Part shown: positions 10,126-20,452 of the stretch, piece after piece | Layout of the letters: each line of letters opens with the position of its first letter | Position numbering within the stretch: position 1 is the first letter of the stretch | NCBI GenBank assembly: GCA_022539475.1 | Contig: VCMS01000098.1 | Coordinates: forward strand, 62,001-126,000 | Direction of reading: 5' to 3' | Origin: Gracilaria domingensis | Lineage: Eukaryota; Rhodophyta; Florideophyceae; Gracilariales; Gracilariaceae | DNA length: 64,000 nucleotides | Position numbers and translations under genes: made by a program | The notes under the pieces: generated by a model | Told to the model about the DNA's origin: nothing | Database searches by the model: none | Seen by the model: the letters and a program-made list of their open reading frames with translations, nothing else

Positions 10126-11574
10126 ATGTCTGCTCCCGAAACCGCCACTCCGCCGACGGAGGTGCCCGCCGCCCCGGAGGAGAAGTACACCTTCTCTCTT
10201 CCCGTCGATGAGAAGGGAAAGGCTACCACTCTTCGTATCTTCAGCTTCAAGCGCCCGCACATGCGTGCCTTCCACTTCGCTTGGTTCTCTTTCTTCCTTG
10301 CTTTCTTCGGATGGTTCGCTCTCGCTCCGCTTCAGGCCAACATTCGTGACAACAATTTCATTGACGGCCTTGCAGACGGCTTCAAGACCCAGAACATTAT
10401 TTCCGTGTTGGGTACCATCCTTATGCGTCTGGCTATTGGTCCGTTCTGTGATCGTTTCGGTCCGCGTTTCGCTCAATGTCTTCTGCTGTCTGTCTTCTCT
10501 ATCCCGCTTCTGCTGGTGACCACTGCCCAGAAGTACTGGCAGTGGACCACTGCCCGTTTCTTCATCGGTTTCATCGGTGCCTCTTTTGTTGTCACCCAGT
10601 TCTGGACCTCTGTCATGTTCTCGGGCAACATTGTCGGTACTGCCAACGCCACTTCCGCCGGATGGGGTAACCTCGGTGGAGGTGTCACCAACGCTCTCAT
10701 GCCGCTCATCAAGAAGGGTATGACTAGAGCCGCTGGTGGTGATGAGAACAAGGGCTGGCGCTTTGCCATCATTGTGCCCGGATTCGCTCTCATCCTCACT
10801 GCCGTTGCCATGTTCTTCCTCTCTGATGATCTTCCGCAGGGCAACTACCGCGAGCTCCAGAAGGCCGGTCGCAAGGAGAAGACCAACCCCTTCATCGCTA
10901 TGAAGGGAGCTGTCCTCAACTGGAGGGTGTGGATTCTGTTCCTCTTGTACGCCGGATGTTTCGGTGTTGAGCTTGTGATGAATGGCAACCTTGCTACCTA
11001 TTTCAAGAACGACACGGAAGCCTTCATGCTCGACGAGGGTATCGCTGGTTTGATTGCTGGTCTGTTCGGTCTGATGAACGTTTTCGCTCGTTCCCTTGGA
11101 GGCCTCCTTTCCGATGGCCTCGCTGCCAAGTTCGGCATGCGCGGACGTCTGTGGGCTTTCTTCGGTGTGCAATTGGCCGAGGGTATCATGTTTGTGGTCT
11201 TCTCTCGCATCCGTGTCATCGGTGCCGCCATCCCGACGCTTATTGGCTTCTCGCTGTTCGTGCAGATGGCTGAGGGTTGCACCTTCGGTATTGTGCCGTT
11301 CGTTGACCCGCCAATTACTGGTGCCGTGTCTGGTATCGTCGGTGCTGGTGGAAACTTTGGTGCTGTGATTGGTAACTTGTTCTTGGACCAGAAGAGTCAG
11401 TACGGTATCTCCGACGGTTTCCGTACTCTTGGTTTCATTGTGATTGGATCTGCGTTCCTTATCCCGCTGCTGTACTGGCCGCAATATGGCTCCATGTTCT
11501 TCCCGGCCAAGACTCCGAAGGAGATCGTCGATGACGAGCCCGCCGTCGAGGAGCCGGAGGCGACTAAGGCCTAA
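10126..11574 (+). CDS. NRT2: High-affinity nitrate/nitrite transporter, MFS NRT2/NNP family
   Basis: A 482-residue, 12-helix Major Facilitator transporter that imports nitrate (and usually nitrite) with protons across the plasma membrane, the first step of nitrate assimilation. It carries the MFS loop motif RLAIGPFCDRFGPR (101-114) and both NNP-family signatures: AGWGNLGGG (178-186) in helix 5 and GIVGAGGNFGAVIG (403-416) in helix 11. Length is normal for algal NRT2. The start at 10126 (gcaATGTC) is preferred over an upstream in-frame ATG at 10066 because the protein then begins with the usual hydrophilic tail. Codons are C/T-ending and highly biased, consistent with strong expression; this bias also creates a 574-codon antisense open frame. 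It lies between the two cyclin paralogues. No intron is seen. Confidence 0.97.
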   Translation: MSAPETATPPTEVPAAPEEKYTFSLPVDEKGKATTLRIFSFKRPHMRAFHFAWFSFFLAFFGWFALAPLQANIRDNNFIDGLADGFKTQNIISVLGTILMRLAIGPFCDRFGPRFAQCLLLSVFSIPLLLVTTAQKYWQWTTARFFIGFIGASFVVTQFWTSVMFSGNIVGTANATSAGWGNLGGGVTNALMPLIKKGMTRAAGGDENKGWRFAIIVPGFALILTAVAMFFLSDDLPQGNYRELQKAGRKEKTNPFIAMKGAVLNWRVWILFLLYAGCFGVELVMNGNLATYFKNDTEAFMLDEGIAGLIAGLFGLMNVFARSLGGLLSDGLAAKFGMRGRLWAFFGVQLAEGIMFVVFSRIRVIGAAIPTLIGFSLFVQMAEGCTFGIVPFVDPPITGAVSGIVGAGGNFGAVIGNLFLDQKSQYGISDGFRTLGFIVIGSAFLIPLLYWPQYGSMFFPAKTPKEIVDDEPAVEEPEATKA

Positions 11575-12817
11575 GCGGCCTGAAGCGCTGTATAACTTGT
11601 TCTGTTTTTTAACTCGTGGAGGCACTTGCTCACAAAGTCTGTGCAAAGGGTGCAGTAGGGGGAGGTGATGGGATGCTCTTTTCGATGGGCTTCTGGCTGT
11701 ATGTGGATGCTCGAAGGTGAGCGAAAGCTCTTCTTGGAGACTCATGCAGCGGCAAGCTTTGTGCAAAGAGTTGTGAGTGCGTGTTTTGCACCAATAGGCT
11801 CGATTGAGCACGATTTTTGTAAAACTAAGTGACTCAAATTCTTTTATTCAATAATCGTACCAAACAAGTTGTGAGAGCGTTGCTTCACTCGTGTCGTTTT
11901 GAACTCGGTAGTTAACGTTCGGACTGCAGACAAGGATTGCTGCATTGCTACTGCAGCGTCGACGCGTCTATACCGTTGGTGTTGTGCCGTGGGCACGGCA
12001 AGTTGACTCACACGCAGCGGAAGAAGGAGAGCGGCGAGGGTTGGCTACTCGGAGAGGCCTCGTTTCTCCAGCACGTGACTGTCAGCGCGCGCACGTGCGC
12101 CGAGATCTGATTGAAGCAAATTTTGCCTGTGCGCGCGGAGAGCAGCTGCGCGTCGTGTCCTGCCGGCGCGCGTGTTCATCGCGTCGGCCACCGCCCCCGT
12201 CGTCGCCGTTGCGCGCCGCGTCGACACGTCACCGCCGGTCGCACGTGGGCGCGTGTCGCGCGCTCATTGCGCGCTTGCATCCACGCGCCGGGCAGCAGCG
12301 CCCAATGGCGACGTGCCCAACGGCGCTGGAGCTGCTCGCCAACCGCTCGTTCGGCTGCAGCATCTCCATTTGAATGGAACCGCCATCGTCAGCCGCCGTA
12401 CCCCCCGTCGCCCTCCCCCCGCGCCGCCGCCAACGCCTTCGCCTTCAATTCGCCTTCCCCGCCGCGCGTCGCCCCAATTCGGTGCGCGTCGCTGCTGCTT
12501 CGGGCGACGAGTGCGCCCTGCGCCGTTCCGCCGCGCCCCTGTCTTCACGCGACGCTGTTTCGCTGCCGCGTCGCCACGCAATTGTCATGAAGTGAGCGCC
12601 CTGCTCTGCGAAGCAGAGCTTGTGGCGATGGCCGTTCCTCCAGCTCGCTGCCCACACTATTTAAGCCCCTCTAGCTTCGTCGCCTGCTACCGGCTTCTCT
12701 TGTTCTTCAGCAGCTTGTGTCGTCGCTCTTCCGCCGTTCCAACCGCTTGAGCTATTCTCTCCGCACAAGCTGCTCTTTACCACCACGTTCAAAGCCTCCA
12801 TTCACCGCCGCATCGAA
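11575..12817. other. Intergenic region with GC-rich island upstream of cyclin 2
   Basis: The first 400 bp are the nitrate transporter 3' flank (A/T-rich). From about 12000 to 12600 the sequence is CpG-rich like other 5' islands here; frames in it are not convincing. No RNA gene was seen. Confidence 0.4.
12655..12667 (+). promoter_or_regulatory. TATA-like element upstream of cyclin 2
   Basis: The sequence actatttaagccc lies about 155 bp before the cyclin 2 start codon, at the edge of the GC-rich island and followed by a pyrimidine-rich stretch. A tacttaagcc element near 9940 precedes the nitrate transporter similarly. Assignment is by position and base pattern only. Confidence 0.3.
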
Positions 12818-14290
12818 ATGATTCCGAGCATGGTCCCGCAAACCGCGTTGCCGCCCAACGCCGCCCCCGTCCCAACCGCCACCGCGCCTTCGCCGTCCTC
12901 AGTCATCAGCCAGGCACTGCATCGCGCTCGCAGAGCCGTGCTGCCGCGAAAGACCACCATTCCATTGGTCAACTGTGTCGCTGCTCTCTTCATGGTGCTC
13001 AACACTGCCCTCGACAGCCGTGCCGAGAAGGGTGAGCAATGGCTCGTTGCCGCCTCTGCGTCCCGAGCCTCCTTCGACATGTCTCATCTGGTGCGCATGG
13101 CGCCGAAGCCCATGCTGACAACGTGCACCGCCGCACAGTTCGGCCGCATGTACCGAGGTGCGTTGGACGTCGTCCTGTCCCCATTCGATCTCCTCAACGG
13201 CACCACTCTCCTGGTGGACATTGTGAACACCGTGATATATCACACTGGAGTAGCGCCGAGTGCGACGGTCATTGCGTGTGTGTACATAGATCGTCTCACA
13301 GCCGCCGTACCTCACATGTTCGTCACGCGCACCAACATCCAGAGGTTATTCGCCGTTGCGTTCATGATTGCCACCAAGTGGCTTGAGGATGAGGCCTACC
13401 CACCGGGAGCCTTTGCAGATCTATTCGGCGTTCCGGCTGAGGATTTTGGAAGAATGGAACGTTGGTTCGCCGCGGCCATCGGTTACAATTTCTTTGTATC
13501 TACGGAGCAGTTCCATGACGCCCAACTGGCGTTGATGGCGGAGGCCCTCGACTCTCCATCGGGCCTCCAGGTTTTTCAGGCGCTCCTGGAGCACAAAGTT
13601 GCGATGGTACACAAGGCGTTCGACATGGCAGAAACATGGCGGAAGAATAGTGCAGCCGGCGCCGAAGATGCTGCCATGGCAATGCAAAGGACGATGGACC
13701 AAGCCAGTGCTCTAGTGACGACAGAAGAGGATGAGCATTGCATGGATGACATCCTGGGACCGTCTTCGCTGGAGAGAGAACGCCGCTGGGTCAGGGGACA
13801 GCACGTAGTGCAGGAATTGGCGAAGGCACAACGGGACCACGATTTCTCGTACGTGCCGCATGCGGAAAAGATACCTGCGCGACATTGGATGCGGTACTTC
13901 ACCGAGAAGGGGTTAGCGCGGTATGCCAAGCTGGATGCAATCATAAGAGACGAGTGGGTTGAGGATCTGGTTCTCCCACCGCTAGAATATCCGGAGATTC
14001 CATCCTTCAACCCGCCCCGGGACCCGGAACGAACTACCGATATTCGGGATAGTTACGGGAGTTTGGGACTCGGAAGCCTTCTGGTGGATGGTGCGACAGT
14101 GTCATCTGTGGCGAGTGCGGTTGCTTTGGGGTACTCACCGCCACCTTCACTAGGGATTTGGCAATATGTGCCGCCAAGAAACACAGAACGCTGTCCACCA
14201 GACAGGTATGCGTCCAGTTCGGCGCCGAGCTATCCTTTCGGAGGAGGCCTACATCATGATTGGGGCTTTTGGCGTCCAATACCGGGCTGA
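12818..14290 (+). CDS. Cyclin 2, PHO80/U-type cyclin-box protein (paralogue of cyclin 1)
   Basis: A 490-residue protein from ATG 12818. Residues about 120-235 form the cyclin box: FDLLNGTT, ACVYIDRL (153-160), QRLFAVAFMIATKWLEDEAYPP (KWLED 187-191), then MERWFAAAIGYNFFVSTEQF. It shares most of its length with cyclin 1, including LNTALDSRAEKG before the box and HKVAMVHKAFDMAETW, LAKAQRDHDF and ARYAKLDAI segments after it, so the two are duplicates about 7 kb apart with the nitrate transporter between. As a Pho80-like cyclin it should activate a Pho85-class CDK; a role in nutrient response is inferred, not shown. A perfect 45-nt inverted repeat lies 85 bp past the stop. Confidence 0.87.
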   Translation: MIPSMVPQTALPPNAAPVPTATAPSPSSVISQALHRARRAVLPRKTTIPLVNCVAALFMVLNTALDSRAEKGEQWLVAASASRASFDMSHLVRMAPKPMLTTCTAAQFGRMYRGALDVVLSPFDLLNGTTLLVDIVNTVIYHTGVAPSATVIACVYIDRLTAAVPHMFVTRTNIQRLFAVAFMIATKWLEDEAYPPGAFADLFGVPAEDFGRMERWFAAAIGYNFFVSTEQFHDAQLALMAEALDSPSGLQVFQALLEHKVAMVHKAFDMAETWRKNSAAGAEDAAMAMQRTMDQASALVTTEEDEHCMDDILGPSSLERERRWVRGQHVVQELAKAQRDHDFSYVPHAEKIPARHWMRYFTEKGLARYAKLDAIIRDEWVEDLVLPPLEYPEIPSFNPPRDPERTTDIRDSYGSLGLGSLLVDGATVSSVASAVALGYSPPPSLGIWQYVPPRNTERCPPDRYASSSAPSYPFGGGLHHDWGFWRPIPG

Positions 14291-14623
14291 GTGATCTTGT
14301 GATGAAGCTGGGCTTGGTGCAGATAGATACGGCGGTGATGGCAAGGTGGGTTGTGACTGTGGACCGCAACCAGTGGTGGCAACAGCCACCACCACCACTG
14401 GTGGTGGTGGCTGTTGCCACTACGTGTATAGAAGTGTTGCAGCTACATTTTCGAGAATGATTGTGTAAATATTTAATATTTTTCGTCAATTCCCAAGCGT
14501 AGCGACGAAGCTCGTCGTCGATGATGCCGAACCGTGTCGAAAGGAGCGAGCCCTTTACTTCCAAGACTTCGAGACTCTTGCATTTCCAACGCGTAGACAC
14601 AGTTCGAATTTCATAGAGAAGAA
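14291..14623. other. Cyclin 2 3' flank and FCF1 5' flank
   Basis: A 333-bp gap containing the 14376-14420 hairpin and A/T-rich sequence near 14460-14490 that may hold a polyadenylation site. No further gene was seen. Confidence 0.4.
14376..14420 (+). repeat. Perfect 22-bp inverted repeat with 1-nt centre (hairpin)
   Basis: Positions 14376-14397 and 14399-14420 are exact reverse complements around C14398. The arms contain gtggcaacagccacc and a (CCA)n/(TGG)n part. In RNA this would give a very stable stem-loop in the 3' untranslated region of cyclin 2, beginning 85 nt after its stop. Role unknown. Confidence 0.75.
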
Positions 14624-15229
14624 ATGGGAGGTGTGAGAAAGAAACGTCAGCGAAAATATGCTGAAGTGAAGCGACTCATTTCGCCCAACGACTCTCGTCT
14701 CAAGATTAAGGAGCTATCAAAGCAAGACGCAGCCCCAGTGGTCGCGAAGAAACCGGACAAGGACATTTTGGCGAACAACTCCACCCCTTCTTCAATGTTC
14801 TTCCGCTTCAACCCTTCGCTCGGACCTCCATTTAGAATTCTCTTGGACACAAACTTCATCAACTTTTCCGTGGCTAACAAAATTGACGTAACTCGTGGAA
14901 TGCTTAATTGTCTTGCAGCTCCTTCTATCATCTACATCTCAGATTGTGTCATCGCCGAGCTGCAAAAGCTGCCAAAGAAGTATTCTGTTGCTTTGAGAGT
15001 AGCACGGGATCGACGCTTCAAACGACTTACTTGCTCTCACAAGGGAACTTATGCCGACGATTGCATCATGCAACGCATTGCTGCACATCGTATCTACATC
15101 GTAGCTACCTGCGATAAGGACTTGAAGAGACGTATTAGAAAAGTTGCTGGAATACCGATCATGTATATCTCAGGGCATCAATACAAGGTTGAGCGCCTTC
15201 CGGAAACGTTAGCTCCAACATTGAAATAG
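14624..15229 (+). CDS. FCF1: rRNA-processing endonuclease FCF1/UTP24, PIN domain
   Basis: A 201-residue protein, the usual length for FCF1 (yeast 189), which cleaves pre-rRNA at sites A1 and A2 in the nucleolar SSU processome to mature 18S rRNA. The basic N-terminus (MGGVRKKRQRKYAEVKRLIS) and the PIN domain are typical. Putative metal-binding acids are Asp75 (RILLDTNF), Glu112 (CVIAELQKLP), Asp145/146 (GTYADDCIMQR) and Asp164/166 (VATCDKDLKRRIR), followed by GIPIMYISGHQYKVERLPE as in orthologues. It is convergent with PRP46, with only 104 bp between the stops. No intron is visible. Confidence 0.97.
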   Translation: MGGVRKKRQRKYAEVKRLISPNDSRLKIKELSKQDAAPVVAKKPDKDILANNSTPSSMFFRFNPSLGPPFRILLDTNFINFSVANKIDVTRGMLNCLAAPSIIYISDCVIAELQKLPKKYSVALRVARDRRFKRLTCSHKGTYADDCIMQRIAAHRIYIVATCDKDLKRRIRKVAGIPIMYISGHQYKVERLPETLAPTLK

Positions 15230-15333
15230 TGCCGTTACCTCCTTTCATTCAGCGGTTCGCAGTTACATTTTGTTCGCGACGCCATGGCTGGTGACGAAGC
15301 TGTATTTTTATAATACAACACGGGCAGTCAGCG

Positions 15334-16686
15334 CTAATACCTATCTCGCTTCTTGGGCTCCCATACCAACGGATGTGTCTCCTCCGTCGCTTCGTCAATT
15401 TCTCGCCACATACGAACAGTCTTGTCCGTTTCGCAAGTAACAAGACGACTCCCGCTCTTATCAAAAGCAAGCCCATAAATGCCATTCTCACACTCAAGAC
15501 TTCCAGGCTGAACCACTCCTTTCGCTTTTTGAAAGCAGTGTGCTGAGCTGTAATCCCAGAAAGCAACGGTCCCGTCGTCGCCGCCACTTGCGAGAACTCC
15601 GTCTTCGTTAATTGCTAACGCGTTCACAAGCTTCTTTCCATGTGCGCCGCTTAAGTTACGCATAAACGTTCCGTTTGGTAACGCCCATGTTTTGATGTTT
15701 TCCGCCGAAGCAGACGCAAACGAAAACTCCCGAGGATGCGCAGCCAAAGCTCGCACACCCTTCTTGTGATTGGTTAGTGTTGCAGAGCACCTTCCAGCTG
15801 CGAGATCCCATGTTCGGATGGTCGAATCGACACTTGCGGAAATTATTTGGGGATCGACAGGCTGAGTCAAAACTGAGTTAACTGTGTCTCGGTGGGCCCC
15901 CAAAACAAATACTTGAGCTCTTGTCCGTACGTCCCAGACTCGCACAGTGGAATCTCGGCCTCCAGTGACCAGGACATCGAGAACTGGATGTAAAGACACA
16001 CAGTACACTCCGGAGAGGTGGCCGTGATAGTTTCGAATAACCTTGTTCTGCTCCAGGTCCCAGCATTTAACCATTTTGTCTTCTCCGACCGTGAACATAT
16101 AAGGGTGTCGCTCTGATATTGCAATTCCCCGCACAGTTGAAACATGACCAGTTAGAGTTAATTTGAGCCGTCCTGTAGCTGAATCCCATATCTTGACCGT
16201 GCGATCTGCCGAACCTGTGGCAAACCAAGCGTTGCTTGCATCGAACGCAACGCATCGAACCCATCCAAGATGTCCACTAATAACTCGATATGACCGCCAT
16301 GGGGGATGCCATGTTGGCTTCTCGTTCTCCAAGGCTTGTTCACGGCGTTTCACCATCTGCAAGACACGATCTGTGCCGCGAGTTGCCGTTAGGGCGTTGT
16401 TTTGTTGCTGGTTGCTTTCCGACACGACCAAAGCTTTTGATGATTCTCCAACATCGTCTCTAACAGAGCCATGGGCTCCATTGGTGTCACGCGGAGCGTC
16501 TGACCTTGGCCTCTTTTTTGGGTGAAAAACGTTGAACTCGGTGCGGAGAGTCTTACGCACTTCAACGACACTGGGATGCTCTGGAAAGACACCCATACCT
16601 TCACCGAAAAGCTTCTGAGATTCACTCTCGTTCACTTTGACCACCTCACGCGCTCGCTTCAGTATTGATTCGGACTGCTTTGCCAT
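15334..16686 (-). CDS. PLRG1: Spliceosomal WD40 protein PRP46/PLRG1
   Basis: A 450-residue protein from ATG 16686. PLRG1/Prp46 is a core subunit of the Prp19-associated (NineTeen) complex needed for spliceosome activation in the nucleus. A short charged N-terminal part includes [26 protein letters not shown], then a disordered linker, then seven WD40 repeats from about residue 135 ([20 protein letters not shown]) through [20 protein letters not shown] and [20 protein letters not shown] to a final [20 protein letters not shown], which is a PLRG1-type ending. Its presence fits the few spliced genes nearby. It is convergent with FCF1. The start is followed by [17 protein letters not shown], a reasonable N-terminus. 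Confidence 0.95.
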   Translation of the reverse strand: MAKQSESILKRAREVVKVNESESQKLFGEGMGVFPEHPSVVEVRKTLRTEFNVFHPKKRPRSDAPRDTNGAHGSVRDDVGESSKALVVSESNQQQNNALTATRGTDRVLQMVKRREQALENEKPTWHPPWRSYRVISGHLGWVRCVAFDASNAWFATGSADRTVKIWDSATGRLKLTLTGHVSTVRGIAISERHPYMFTVGEDKMVKCWDLEQNKVIRNYHGHLSGVYCVSLHPVLDVLVTGGRDSTVRVWDVRTRAQVFVLGAHRDTVNSVLTQPVDPQIISASVDSTIRTWDLAAGRCSATLTNHKKGVRALAAHPREFSFASASAENIKTWALPNGTFMRNLSGAHGKKLVNALAINEDGVLASGGDDGTVAFWDYSSAHCFQKAKGVVQPGSLECENGIYGLAFDKSGSRLVTCETDKTVRMWREIDEATEETHPLVWEPKKRDRY

Positions 16687-17282
16687 GACATGAGCAGGCG
16701 CGAAAATAGATGTATGTCAAAGACAATGTGGCGAAGAGGAAGTACACGACGATTATAACTTTCGGACGTTTATGGAGGAGAGAGACTTTTGTTAATCGTG
16801 CTGCGTGGCGATCACAGCAACTGCAAACTTCGCACAAGAAGCATCCAAAATAAAGTTTTCCAATTCGAGCAAAATGGAGTTGCCTGCCTCGCAGTTCAGT
16901 TCGCGCGACAACGCTCCCCTGCCTGTTAACGGGGAAAAGTGCCTAGAGGTTCTGCAACTTCATCTTTGGGTACGTATACCGATGGAAGGCTATCCTTTTT
17001 CCCTTGCAATGGAACCTGGCGTACAGATTCACGTGAAACTTGATTTTGCAGTAAGAAAAGACTCTTTGCAAGACGTTCTCTCACACTCAAAATAAACAAA
17101 TGTCTCTCCCTCAAGGACATCCTTTTTAGTGGCAAGCTGCGGTCTTCGCGCTTACTCGAGAGCTGCCGCAGTGCCACAGCGGCATCTACTTTGGTCGTAG
17201 ATAACGCGGGGAGAGCCACGTTGGTTTATCTTGTGAGCATCTAAACCGCTAGCAAGCATCTACCGTGTACCTTAAAAGAATC
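16687..17282. other. Intergenic region with an unresolved small ORF
   Basis: On the plus strand an ATG at 16874 opens MELPASQFSSRDNAPLPVNG and runs to a stop at 17095. A GTACGT donor-like site follows ...LQLHLW, and another open frame (LSLKDILFSGKLRSSRLLES...) continues to about 17247. This could be a short spliced gene divergent from PRP46, but I could not find a splice that keeps frame into the second segment. Product unknown. Confidence 0.25.
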
Positions 17283-18008
17283 CTAAGGGTAAACGCAAAT
17301 GCGACCAACACATGACAAGCCCGGTTGACAAGACCAGAAGGGATCAAGCCCGCACTTCTGCCCCTCTGTCATTCCCTTCACACACTTCTTTAATCCATTG
17401 TCGCCAAGACAAAAGAGGCCGTCCTCACAAACTGAACCTTCAGGCTTACAGTCCCCGCCCAGCCCAATCTTTGGTACCATGCACATACCTCCGGTACACT
17501 CCAAGCCGCGCTCACATACTCTAAACGGGCTGTGCCCGCACCTCTTTCCAGGCCCCCTCGGTTTGACACATTTCTTCTTCAATTCAGAGCCGGCACACAC
17601 TGCTCTGGGCACACAGACAGATCCTGAGCGGGTGCAATCACCACCAACTCGGACGGGAGGGAGGATGCAGATCTTCTTCCGGCACAGAAGCCCCTTCTGA
17701 CAAACCCAAAACGGATCAACGCCACATCGTCGGCCAATAGTCCTCGGAACGACGCACTTCTTTGCCCAGAAATTTCCTGCACAAACGGTGTTTCTAGGGC
17801 ATCCGTGGCAGCCGTAGAATGGAAGCTTATTCTTGAAAAAGAACTTCTTTTTAGGAAAGAACTTCTTGTTGAAAAAGTACTTTCCCTTGTGGGGGAAGTA
17901 CTTCCTCTTGTTGATGAAAGACCCCTTTTTGAAGAAAGTCCTTTCGGTAGGCACTCCTGAACACAGAGTAACAAGTGCTATGAGGATGAAGAAACGAAGG
18001 AAAGCCAT
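17283..18008 (-). CDS. Secreted Cys-rich repeat protein with Lys/Phe-rich domain
   Basis: A 241-residue protein from ATG 18008, chosen because it opens a clear signal peptide (MAFLRFFILIALVTLCSG, cleavage near 18); the frame upstream is leader. Residues about 24-62 are an unusual Lys/Phe/Tyr-rich segment with repeated FFKKG/KYF/KKFF motifs. From residue 67 there are three Cys-rich modules of the pattern GxxCGxxPFxxCxxGLxC...C...GGDC, resembling colipase/dickkopf-like small disulphide folds, although no family is assigned. Probably an extracellular matrix or cell-surface protein; the cationic aromatic segment could bind sulphated polysaccharide (inference). An unrelated secreted Cys-rich protein lies at 22015-23157. 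Confidence 0.75.
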   Translation of the reverse strand: MAFLRFFILIALVTLCSGVPTERTFFKKGSFINKRKYFPHKGKYFFNKKFFPKKKFFFKNKLPFYGCHGCPRNTVCAGNFWAKKCVVPRTIGRRCGVDPFWVCQKGLLCRKKICILPPVRVGGDCTRSGSVCVPRAVCAGSELKKKCVKPRGPGKRCGHSPFRVCERGLECTGGMCMVPKIGLGGDCKPEGSVCEDGLFCLGDNGLKKCVKGMTEGQKCGLDPFWSCQPGLSCVGRICVYP

Positions 18009-19711
18009 TGTAGTTGCGATTGCTGTATGGACTTTGACTCCGAGTACCCCACGGGCGATTGGGGAGTTTCGAGGGTACTGCACACCAGTCGGATCGAGGT
18101 TGAGTAGTGCTTCAGTACGGGTTAAGTAGGGAATCGAAGATTGCCCTGGAACGATATCGTTAGTATTTTGGTTGCTCTCTTTGTGCAATTCGCCCTTCCT
18201 GGGGATAACAAGACTAAACGAGATACGCTATGGGTTACAGTGATGATCTCTCACCCTGTCAATTCCCTCCATGGGTAAAGCTGGTGCATATGACTTCAAA
18301 CACGGAGTATCTCTTGCGCGCTCGCATCATCTTTACGAGGGTAAAATAGAGCTTGATTGTTGAATTGATGTCTTTTGCCTTTCCGTCTCATCTGGTTATG
18401 AAGTGGGTAAGCGAAGTCGCATGTGTAATCTGCTGCTTCTCGCGTCGAATCTTCGATCATCAGATGAATCATCTGTCCATAGAGGGTGCTCATCTTTGGC
18501 TCGCTTAGGTTTTATCTGTAAGGTTGTTTGTTTGAATTGACGAGCTGGCGGTGGCACAATGGTGCCTTGTCATCTTCGCAGACCATTTCGCGGTACTCAG
18601 CTGAGTGCAGTTTTTCATTTCTTTCGACTCATCGTGGAGGCGCACCTTGCGTAAGATGGTTTGACAAAGGCCCTTTGATACCCTCTGTAATGTTAACACC
18701 ATCACCTTGCGAAGGTATAAATAATGTATGATTTGACTTGACAGTGGACACCCTTCTCAGAAACAACTGCGGATTCCCCTAAGGGAACCTCAATAACTCT
18801 ACACTTTGGGTATACTTAGGTTTGCAAGCTTCTTATTGCTATTATTCTTCCACGAAGTCTTGAGGACTCAAGTGAGCCGCAATATTGACGACAAAGCTTT
18901 CATTAAGAGAGCTTATCATAGCTTGAGGAATAAGAGGGATAGCGCTCCATCTTACTCAGAACTTGGCACACGAGATAAGTTAAAGGAAGAAAGATAATGT
19001 TGCATCGTGGCCATCTATGTGGAGGGAAGGCTTCGTCCTTTCCAGTATCTTTTCTGGGCTTCAATACCTGCTCTGCCGCGACGTGGGAGTCTGAGATTCG
19101 GCGAATCTATCCGCTCATATGAAGTACCCTGTATATTGTATCATGACGTCTGATACCGTCTGGGTTGGCTCTCAGAGCAACAAGGGGAAGAGAAATTCAA
19201 AGAAGTCTAATAAGACACCAGTCCTATCTTTAAAGCTGTCCCCTCCATGACTTCACGTCCCGTTCCCTTTCGCGCTCCTACATTCCACACTTTAAGCTTC
19301 CATATCCACAAAAGAAGGTGCAGTACTTTCTTGAGAGATATTGTAGTCCTCTCATCTCAGATAAGCCAAAATTCTTAAATATTCCCTTCTAGTTCGTTCT
19401 GCCTCCGTAGTTCGGGACTCGTACACTCCGTCAAGAGGTACCCTTTGTTGCCAGGGGATAAGAACATCTAACAAGGTTAGACCAACTTTTGCATTGGAAC
19501 AAGAACTCGACCTTTCGGTTGTCGTTTTCTGGACCCTCAGAACCGTTTATAGAAACTTGGTCTCTGTATAGACACTACGTCACGTCATATACACGTCTTC
19601 AATAGTATGGGAAGCATCAACGGTGCAAACCAATGCGTGAGCGTCTTCTTTGGTGTGGACATTAGCTTTCTATAACTTCATAAAAAGCTTTCTCTCGTGT
19701 AAAGCCAACGA
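18009..19711. other. Gene-free A/T-richer region
   Basis: About 1.7 kb with only short frames (for example plus 18806-18997). A tataaata element lies near 18716-18723 without a recognisable gene after it. No repeat of the duplicated segment and no RNA gene was seen. Confidence 0.4.
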
Positions 19712-20149
19712 CTTCCTTGCTTCATATCTAGTCAAAACTACTCAAAACTTCTCACCTCATTTTACAAGCGACATCTTAAATTAGAGACCCTCTCGAAACT
19801 TTTCGCCTTGAGCTTCTATTCTATCCCTTTTCCGTTGCCATGTGTTTAACTACCCATCCTTAATGGGTAAAGGAGAGCGATTCTATCCAGAGCATCCTTT
19901 CCCCAATGAAGACCAAATACGACGTGAGCATTGGATGCTATAGCTCAAATTAAACCTAGGAACTTGTAGATGCATAATTGAAATGCTCGGAATCATTTCG
20001 CGTCAAAGCTCACCGCTGCTGATACTGTTACCGATGGAGAGAGAATGTACGCGGGAATGTGCACTCAGCACGCTCTCGCCATCAGTGGCAGCCTTCTAAT
20101 TATCAGCAGTCAAGAGCAACTCCGGACTCATCCCAATCCACTTTCTCGA

Positions 20150-20400
20150 CTGCCCTTAAAACCTCCACTCTCCTCTCCAACCCACTCTCAATCTCATCCC
20201 CATCCTCACCCTCACCCTCATCCTCACCATCATCCGCAACCGCTCGCTCACACTCATCCCCACCACCCCGACTCCACCCTCCCATCCCAACCCCACCCCA
20301 CCACCCCAACCCCACCCCACCACCCCAACCCCACTCCACCACCCCAACCACACCCCACCCCACCATCCCAACCACACCAACCCCACCAACCCCACCAACC
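20150..20400 (+). repeat. C/A-rich low-complexity tract (ccccac/ccaac repeats)
   Basis: Irregular tandem ccccaccac and ccaacccc units precede the conserved ORF in copy 1; a shorter, divergent version precedes it in copy 2 (about 38050-38265). The length differs between copies, so it behaves like a minisatellite. Confidence 0.7.
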
Positions 20401-20452
20401 CGCCGCAGCCGTCGCTATTCACGTGCCATTCTCAGATCCTCTCCCCCGCGAC

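Noticed and set aside
10087-11811. A 574-codon open frame antisense to the nitrate transporter
   Set aside because: It overlaps NRT2 almost end to end and encodes a Glu/His/Ser/Thr-rich sequence with no features. The strong C/T-ending codon bias of NRT2 removes antisense stops, so this is a mirror artefact.
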